DNA of 64,000 nucleotides from Timema cristinae (Eukaryota; Arthropoda; Insecta; Phasmatodea; Timematidae): assembly GCA_039000515.1 (NCBI GenBank), contig JBCFYV010003508.1, positions 51,630,095 to 51,694,094 on the forward strand, read 5' to 3'. This document shows, one piece after another, positions 57,623-64,000 of the stretch. The notes under the pieces were generated by a model. The model was not told the DNA's origin. It saw only the letters and a list, made by a program, of their open reading frames with translations, and did no database searches. Position 1 is the stretch's first letter. Each line of letters opens with the position of its first letter. Position numbers and translations under genes: made by a program.

Positions 57623-59384
57623 ATGGAGCCGCTCGTTGGAAGAGTTAACAGGGCCCTATGTGGTAGCACCAACTGGGATCAACCTGGGTCTACGATCCGA
57701 GTACTTTTGCAGGTTGTCCTCCCACTCATGACTGAGTTCATTGTCACAGCTGACACCTTACTGTCCGCTGGCACCGTACTGCCAGGTTCTGCTGGCATCT
57801 TACTGCCCGGCCCCTCTCAGGGCCGTATTATTGATAAGAGGCGGAAACGGGTAAGGCCGTCCAGCCCTGTTTTGATAAAAAGCCAGGAAGTGGTGAGGCC
57901 CCAGCCCCGCTTCCTGGTGATGTCTCGAGTAGATGAAAGTCAAGATCTGAAACGTGTCAGCCCATTTATCCTCGAAAGAGTGATAAATGGAGCAGCAAAA
58001 TCTGACGTTTTGATAAGGAAACTGCGTGACGGCACCATTATGATTCAGACTATGACCGACACACAATCCTCAAATATTATGGCGATCTCCAAAATACCGG
58101 TGAGTAATACGGCAAATATAAAGGTGAAGGTGGAGTCCCACAGGTTCCTCAATGTTTGCAAGGGAGTGGTCACTTGTTTCGACCTCGACTGTGTAAGCAT
58201 TGAGGAGATCTGTGAGAAGCTTTCCCCCAGCATGTCACCGAGGTCTACCGTATCATTACCAAAAAGAACGGACAAGAGAAAAAGACTGATACATATATCC
58301 TCACCTTTGCGACTCCCATCCTCCCAAAGGAGGTTCGAGCGGGCTTCCATGTGCTCAGAGTCAGGCCATACGTTCCCAACCCTCGGCGCTGCTTTCAGTG
58401 CCAGGAATTTGGGCATATGAAGCTGAGATGCCATGGAAGGCCAACCTGTGCGGATTGCGGACAGGAGGCTCACGATACACCGTGTGAGTCTCCTAAGTTC
58501 TGCATCAACTGCAAGGGTCCGCATTCTGCTTGGTCTCGGACCTGTCCGAAATGGAAAGTGGAGAAAAAAGTCCTGGAGATCCAATGTGAAAAGAAGATCT
58601 ATTATGCCCAGGCCCGCAAGGAGTATGTATCCAGTCAAGCTCCGGTATTTCAGAAATCTTATAGCCAAATTGTAAGCCAGAACATAAATTGCCCCAACTG
58701 CCATTGCGCAGTTAATATTGCTAATACGCCTACACGACCTGTGCCACTCGTCTCTACTCGAGACACTTTAAGACAACAAGCACCATCTATGGTGGTGCCA
58801 AAATTAGTACAAGGGGCGACCCCACCACCGAAGTCGCCTCCACCACCTTTACCCCCGAGGAGGCCTCCTCGGGGAACACCCCCGAGCCCTCCTATGGGAA
58901 CACCCCCGAACCCTCCTCGTGGACCCCCTCCGAGCCCTCCTCGAGGAACGCCGCCGAGCCCCACTCGAGGAACACCCCCGAGTCCTCCTCGGGTCCTAAA
59001 CCATGTGCGACCGTTGTCGAGCCGCTCAACCCCGCCTCAGGAACTCTGGAGGTCGGGATGAGTGGTGGTACAGGTGAGGTCGCAAAGGCGAGTCCCACTG
59101 GTGCCTTGAGGAAGGACCAGCGAGGGACCGCCGGAAAAATTACTCTAAATAAAGCGTCGAAGGCTTTAACAAAGCCTTCGCGTAAGGATCCCCCGACCCA
59201 GTCTCTACAGGACAAACCAAAAGTTCTCCTGAAGCGGGAGGTCCAAGAGAGATTGGGAAAAGCAAGAGGACCTAAAAAAGTCCTCGATAAATTTTTATTT
59301 TTAAAAGATAGTGTTATGGATTGCGAGGATAATTATGTAAATTATATATTAATAAATAATGTCGCTACTACAATGGAATTGTAG
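57623..59384 (+). pseudogene. LINE copy 2 ORF1 (Gag-like, CCHC), frameshifted
   Basis: First segment: VVRPQPRFLVMSRVDESQDL, then IRKLRDGTIMIQTMTDTQSS and SHRFLNVCKGVVTCFDLDCV. After a shift near 58228 (a C run) comes the cysteine/histidine array CFQCQEFGHMKLRCHGRPTC, ADCGQEAHDTPC and FCINCKGPHSAWSRTC, three knuckle-like units. A proline-rich repeat of the type PPRGTPPSP (about 58.83-59.0 kb) follows and holds another shift, then a basic end (KPSRKDPPTQSL, LKREVQERLGKARGPKKVL). It would bind LINE RNA. The end overlaps the ORF2 start by 26 nt. Confidence 0.82.
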
Positions 59385-62300
59385 GGGTTTCTATGCTCGT
59401 GTAGAGGTAATTAAACTACTAATTCTTCCCTGCATCCTCCCATCTTGTGTTTGTAGGAAACCCACTTCCGCCCAACTGACAACCCGATGCTTCGTGAGTA
59501 CGATGTATATCGTACCGACAAGCCTCTCTTTGATCGGGCTAGCGGAGGTGTGGCTATATTTGCACGTAGCAACATATATCATAAGTTTATAAATATTGGG
59601 TCTGATCTACAAGTGATTGCTGTCAGTCTCCCTTCCTATGGAGGTAACCTTATGCTGCATCTATCTCCCACCAGGTGAACGTGTTTCCAAGAGGACTCTA
59701 GAGGCCCTCTTTATACAACTTCCCGCCCCCTATATCATCTTGGGGGACTTTAACGCGCATAACCTGGTGTGGGGGTCTAATTTTACAGACACCCGCGGGA
59801 GGATGGTAGAGGATATTCTTGTCTCGGGAAACCTGGTGTTAATGAACACCGGGACCCAGACACACTTCTCCACATTTAATGGTGTATCCTCTGCCATCGA
59901 CCTAGCTCTATGTAGCCCCGGGATTGCTGCTCACTTCCTTTGGGAGGTTCACTCGGACCTATGTGGCAGCGATCACTTTCCCATTCTGCTTTCACATATT
60001 CAAGATCCTCCCAGTACAGTACGGTTCCCCCAATGGGTTCTTAAACGTGCTAACTGGGATAAATTCCGCGAGCTCGCCGTATTCGACGAACCCCATTCTC
60101 CTGACGTCGATGTTAAGGCTGGGCAATTTACTTCGACGGTCATAGCAGCGGCGAGGGCATCCATCCCTAAATCCTCGCCAAACCCGCGCCACCGTCCTGT
60201 TCCCTGGTGGAACGAGGAGTGCCGGCTGGATATTTCTAACCGTCGAAGAGCCCTACGTATCTTTAATCGACGTCCTACTTCGGAGAATCTGGAGTCATTC
60301 CGGATTCTACGTGCTAGAGCTCGCCGTATTATTCGAGAAAGCAGAAGAGAGTCTTGGAGACAGTTTATTTCTACCCTTACTATTTCCACTCCCACAACCA
60401 AGGTTTGGGATCACATTCGTAAAGTACGTAGTAGCAAAAATACCATTTATAATATACCCGCACTCATGTCTAACGGTTCACTTGTCTCCTCCCCTATGGA
60501 GGTCGCCAATGTATTGGGCTCGATGTTCGCCGCTATTTCTAGCACTGCGAGCTACTCTAACGAGTTCGCGGTGCATAAGAGGAGCATCGAGCTCCGTACT
60601 ATTGATTTTGGTCCAAGTTGGGGGGAGGATTATAACTCCCCCTTTACGCAAGATGAACTGACCTATGCCCTCTCCCATGCGGACAACACAGCTTCCGGTC
60701 CAGATGATATCCACTATGAAATGTTGCGGCAGCTGCCCCCTGCCGGACACGCATATCTTCTGGACCTCTTCAATAGTGTCTGGGAATCTTCAGTTCCATC
60801 ACTTGGAGGCAAGCAATCGTTATCCCGTTATATAAAAGTGGCAAAGATAAATTAGAGCCAACTAGTTATCGACCGATAGCTTTAACTAGTTGTGTATGTA
60901 AAATACTGGAAAAAATTATTAATAAACGATTTATATGGTATTTAGAATCCCGCAATCTGCTATCTAATATTCAATGTGGTTTTCGCCGGAACCGATCTAC
61001 AGTGGATCTTGTCCGTCTAGAGACGGCTGTTTGTGACGCTTTTCTCCATAAGCAGCACCTTCTGGCTGTTTTCTTCGATCTGGAGAAAGCGTAAGACACC
61101 ACCTGGCGGTACGGCATTTTGAAAACACTTTTTATTTGGGGGTTTCGAGGAAACCTTCCTTCTTTTATATCTAATTTTATGTCAGATAGACACTTCCGGG
61201 TAAGGTTAAATAACACCTTATCCGAGGATTTTATTCAAGAAAATGGGGTGCCAGAGGGTAGTATTCTGAGCTGTACGTTGTTCGCTATCGCGATAAATAG
61301 TATTGTGGACAACGTGCACTCACCTGTTCGTTCATGCCTCTTTGTGGATGACTACGCAATTTATTGCAGTTCGTCAAGTCTCCACAGGGCTGAACGACAG
61401 ATACAACTGAGTGTTAATAATCTTTGGTCGTGGGCATCGCGTAATGGCTTTCGCTTCTCTGCAGCCAAAACGACGGTCGTCCACTTCCATAGATTACGCG
61501 GAATACAGCCAGCCCCCAATATTTTAATGAACCACGCCGTTCTACCAGTCTCAGAAACCGTAAAGTTTCTGGGACTTTTATTTGATTTTAAATTAACTTG
61601 GATCCCCCACATCAAAGACTTGAAAGCGAGGTCTATAAAAGCACTAAACCTGCTCAAAGTGGTTAGCGGTCGGTCCTGGGGTGCAGATATGGAAACCTTG
61701 ATGCGCCTGTATAGGGCTTTGGTAAGATCTAAACTAGACTATGGCAGTTTTGTTTATGGTTCAGCTAGACCTTTGGCGTTAAAGATTCTAGATAGTGTCC
61801 ACGATGCTGGCATTAGACTGGATACCGGTGCTTTTCACACCAGTCCAGTCGTCAGCATCTGTGCCGATGCCGGTGAGCCCCCTCTTTCTTACCGGCGATC
61901 CTATCTTCTGGAATCTTACGTGTCTAAACTGCACTGCATACCAGAGCATGTTGCCTACCGCCCTGTTTTTCATCCCCCTAACCGTGTCTTGTATGAAACC
62001 AAATGGCGTAGTACAAGGCCGGTTGGGATCCGGATGCTATTGGTTTTCAACACGTGTGGGATAGTGCTGCCAAAGGCTATCCCCATATCACCAGGTCGAG
62101 TTTCTCCCTGGAAAATACGCCCTCCGAAATGCCATTTTGATCTTGCCAAGTTCCCTAAAGCGACCACCCCAAACTTTGTATATGAGAGGACCTTTAATGA
62201 GCTCCTCTCCACTCGCTTTCACGGATTTGAGCGCATCTACACTGATGGCTCTAAATCTGGAGTCTCCGTTTGATGTGCTTTTGTTGTGGAAGGATCCAAT

Positions 62301-63027
62301 TTTAAATTTGGTTTACCTAAAGAAACCAGTGTTTTTACGGCTGAATTATATGCCATTTTTAAATCTTTGTGTTTTATATACCGAAATAGTCACCATTCTG
62401 TTCTCATCTGCACGGATTCCATGAGTGCTCTGTTGGCATTGTCCACTCTCTACTCCTGGAATCCCCTCGTGCAAATGATACATGAGCAAATTTTAAAAGT
62501 TGATTCATTAAGCACCCGGCTCGCCTTTTGCTGGATTCCTGGTCACGCTGGTCTTCCAGGAAATGAACTGGCGGACCAGGCAGCCAAGGAGGCAGTACGC
62601 CTGTCTCCGGAGGCGAGTCTGGGTGTCATGTTTTTAGACCTAGAGGGTTATGTTCGGCGTGGAGTCTTACGCACCTGGCACGAGCAGTGGGTCTCGACCC
62701 TGCTCAGAACAAGCTGCGGTCCATCAGGGACGGTGTGTCGCGATGGCCCTCTTCTATACGAAAGTCTAGGAGAGAGGAGGTCATCGTGACGAGACTCCGC
62801 GTCGGGCATACATTTCTAACCCACGGATTTTTACACCTCCAGTGTTTGAATTTTGCGATGCTCCCCTTAGTGTGCATCACATTTTGGTGGAGTGTCGCAG
62901 ATATGCCCCTATTCACCTTGCCCTTGATTTTAAAGGTGACCATCGTTTTTTATTACGCGACAGCGCTGAAGAAGTTATTTGTTTACTCCATTTTATACGC
63001 CAGGCGAATCTTTTTAGTGCCATTTGA
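59359..63027 (+). pseudogene. LINE copy 2 ORF2 (endonuclease, RT, RNase H), inactive
   Basis: ATG 59359 (MSLLQWNCRG, endonuclease start). Endonuclease motifs: ETHFRPTDNPMLREYDVYR, ILGDFNAHNLVWGS and GSDHFPILL. RT: SYRPIALTSCVCKILEKI, NGVPEGSILSCTLFAIAIN and FVDDYAIY. RNase H: IYTDGSKSG, FTAELYAIFKSL, ICTDSMSALLAL and WIPGHAGLPGNELADQAAKE. C-terminal Cys/His cluster: FEFCDAPLSVHHILVECRRY. Frames shift near 59445, 59610, 60795, 62690 and 62845. Nonsense codons lie at 61092-61094 (TAA where copy 1 has Tyr) and 62271-62273 (TGA where copy 1 has Gly). ORF2 ends at 63025-63027. Confidence 0.9.
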
Positions 63028-63417
63028 GTCACTTTTATAAAGTGGCTCATCTGGATTTTTTCTCATATTGAGACCTTTTTAACACTTTAGTATACTTTAA
63101 TGTGTTTGTTTTGTCGTTTTATCTATTTTAATAAACTTTAATAAAATATTTTTTTTAACATGTTAGTTTTGTCTTTTTAACTAATATATTGTTTTAATGT
63201 TTGTTTTGTTTTTTATTAGAGTGATACACCTGTGGTTTTTTTAGCAGGTGTTTCACTCAATTGTACTTTGAGCCCATTTGAGCACTCCTATGGAGTGTCT
63301 CAGGCGGTGAATGATTATATCTCTCCCCTATGGGGATTTTATTATGTTTTAAATATATTTCAAGGCCCTAATGACCTCGATGTGTCGATGGGCCTTTAAA
63401 CCACAGTAATAATAATA

Positions 63418-63584
63418 CAGTTTGAAAATCTGTTATCAAAGAACTACCCTATAATGTTTTCCTACAATATTATAACTAAACATTATTTTAATAACAATAT
63501 GAATTACACTTTAGATATAACATTTGAACAAAATTGCTAGCCATATTTTTAATCACATAAAAAAAATTCAGACGTCTCTATTTA
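63418..63584. other. Non-coding spacer
   Basis: AT-rich, nothing recognised after the LINE tail. Confidence 0.5.
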
Positions 63585-63775
63585 TGAACAAGGAAGGTAA
63601 GGGTAGCCGCATTTTCGTGCAGGTATAGTGGAAAACCATTAAGGGAAAACTACCCTTGGTAAACCCGACTGAGTAGTGATTTTATAAAATTAATAATTCC
63701 CACGCTTTCGTCCAAATCCTGGCTTTTTCACCGGGTGTGCACCCATAACTCAGTTACCCCACGGGGTGCCACTCA
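63585..63775 (-). mobile_element. SINE-B fragment joined to a tRNA-like head
   Basis: 'cgcattttcgtgcaggtata' and 'gtggaaaaccatt' match the family body. After it, on the minus strand, 'ggcaccccgtggggtaactg' reads as an A-box-like head, but the B box is not clear. It may be a different subfamily head. Confidence 0.5.
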
Positions 63776-64000
63776 CTGTGAAACATTCGTCAATTAGTTA
63801 GAAAATCTCAGCACCAGCTTTGTCGGTCGGTAACGGCTCGCATGGACGCTGATCCTCTTGAAAATACTCAGTATCGGTAGCACACAAATACTTTTAACAT
63901 TGCCAATTATAGCGAAAACAGTGTTAACAGGTTGTCACTTTGTTACAGTAAGGTCAGATTTCTTGAGCTGCTGAGCGGTCAAAGGGAACATATCCAGTGG
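63776..64000. other. Non-coding end of window
   Basis: No gene or repeat recognised. Confidence 0.5.

Larger units (their letters stand above)
57091..63417 (+). mobile_element. I-clade non-LTR retrotransposon, copy 2 (near full length)
   Basis: About 6.3 kb. The 5' end is ccccctgcgggacggggttt with 'ctgcttgtcgtaagaggcga', then a C/T-rich leader (57.22-57.33 kb), ORF1 with zinc knuckles, ORF2 with endonuclease, RT and RNase H, and a 3' UTR ending in 'tgggcctttaaaccacag' plus (TAA)n. RNase H and a TAA tail together place it in the I group (I/Nimb-like). Frameshifts and at least two nonsense codons make it inactive, though decay is modest. It faces copy 1 in inverted orientation, with about 19 kb between their 5' ends. 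Confidence 0.92.

Overview
This is an AT-rich, repeat-dense eukaryotic window. Multi-exon splicing, I-clade LINEs, tRNA-derived SINEs, hAT elements and satellite arrays point to an arthropod, most likely an insect. The one confident host gene is a transmembrane peptidoglycan recognition protein (PGRP) of the PGRP-LC/LE kind. I cannot fix the order. A hemipteroid is possible from the type of repeats, but that is weak.

Layout. 1-4.1 kb: a complete hAT transposon (284-4093) with terminal inverted repeats, an 8-bp target duplication and a broken spliced transposase on the minus strand. 4.1-8.4 kb: non-coding, with a 44-bp minisatellite and a tRNA-SINE. 8.4-9.5 kb: a G-rich minisatellite just upstream of the PGRP gene. 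9.6-27.6 kb: the PGRP gene on the plus strand. Its four coding exons are 9886-10363, 20885-21076, 25881-26198 and 27247-27458. All three introns are phase 1 and the exons join into one 1200-nt frame (399 aa): cytoplasmic tail with a RHIM-like motif, one membrane helix, then a PGRP ectodomain without the catalytic cysteine. Its introns hold SINEs, a DNA-element relic and three degraded transposon or LINE coding remnants.

28.8-38.2 kb: a truncated LINE tail, a promoter-like patch, and a near-full-length but dead I-clade LINE on the minus strand. 38.4-39.3 kb: a ~177-bp satellite. 40.4-42.4 kb: a SINE cluster. 42.6-43.5 kb: an 18-bp array. 44.9-45.5 kb: a diverged palindrome. 48.1-54.4 kb: two adjacent satellite arrays (45 bp and ~60 bp) that share a dyad motif. 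55.4-56.1 kb: a 360-bp tandem duplication. 56.5-56.8 kb: a fold-back element whose arms look like tRNAs. 57.1-63.4 kb: a second copy of the I-clade LINE, on the plus strand.

How the parts relate. The PGRP gene probably encodes the surface or intracellular sensor of bacterial peptidoglycan that feeds the IMD pathway. The most unusual local feature is a 43-bp triplication of its third 3' splice site, which could switch between a full receptor and an ectodomain-less form. Everything else is mobile or satellite DNA. Long open frames inside the arrays are artefacts of repeat units whose length or composition avoids stops.
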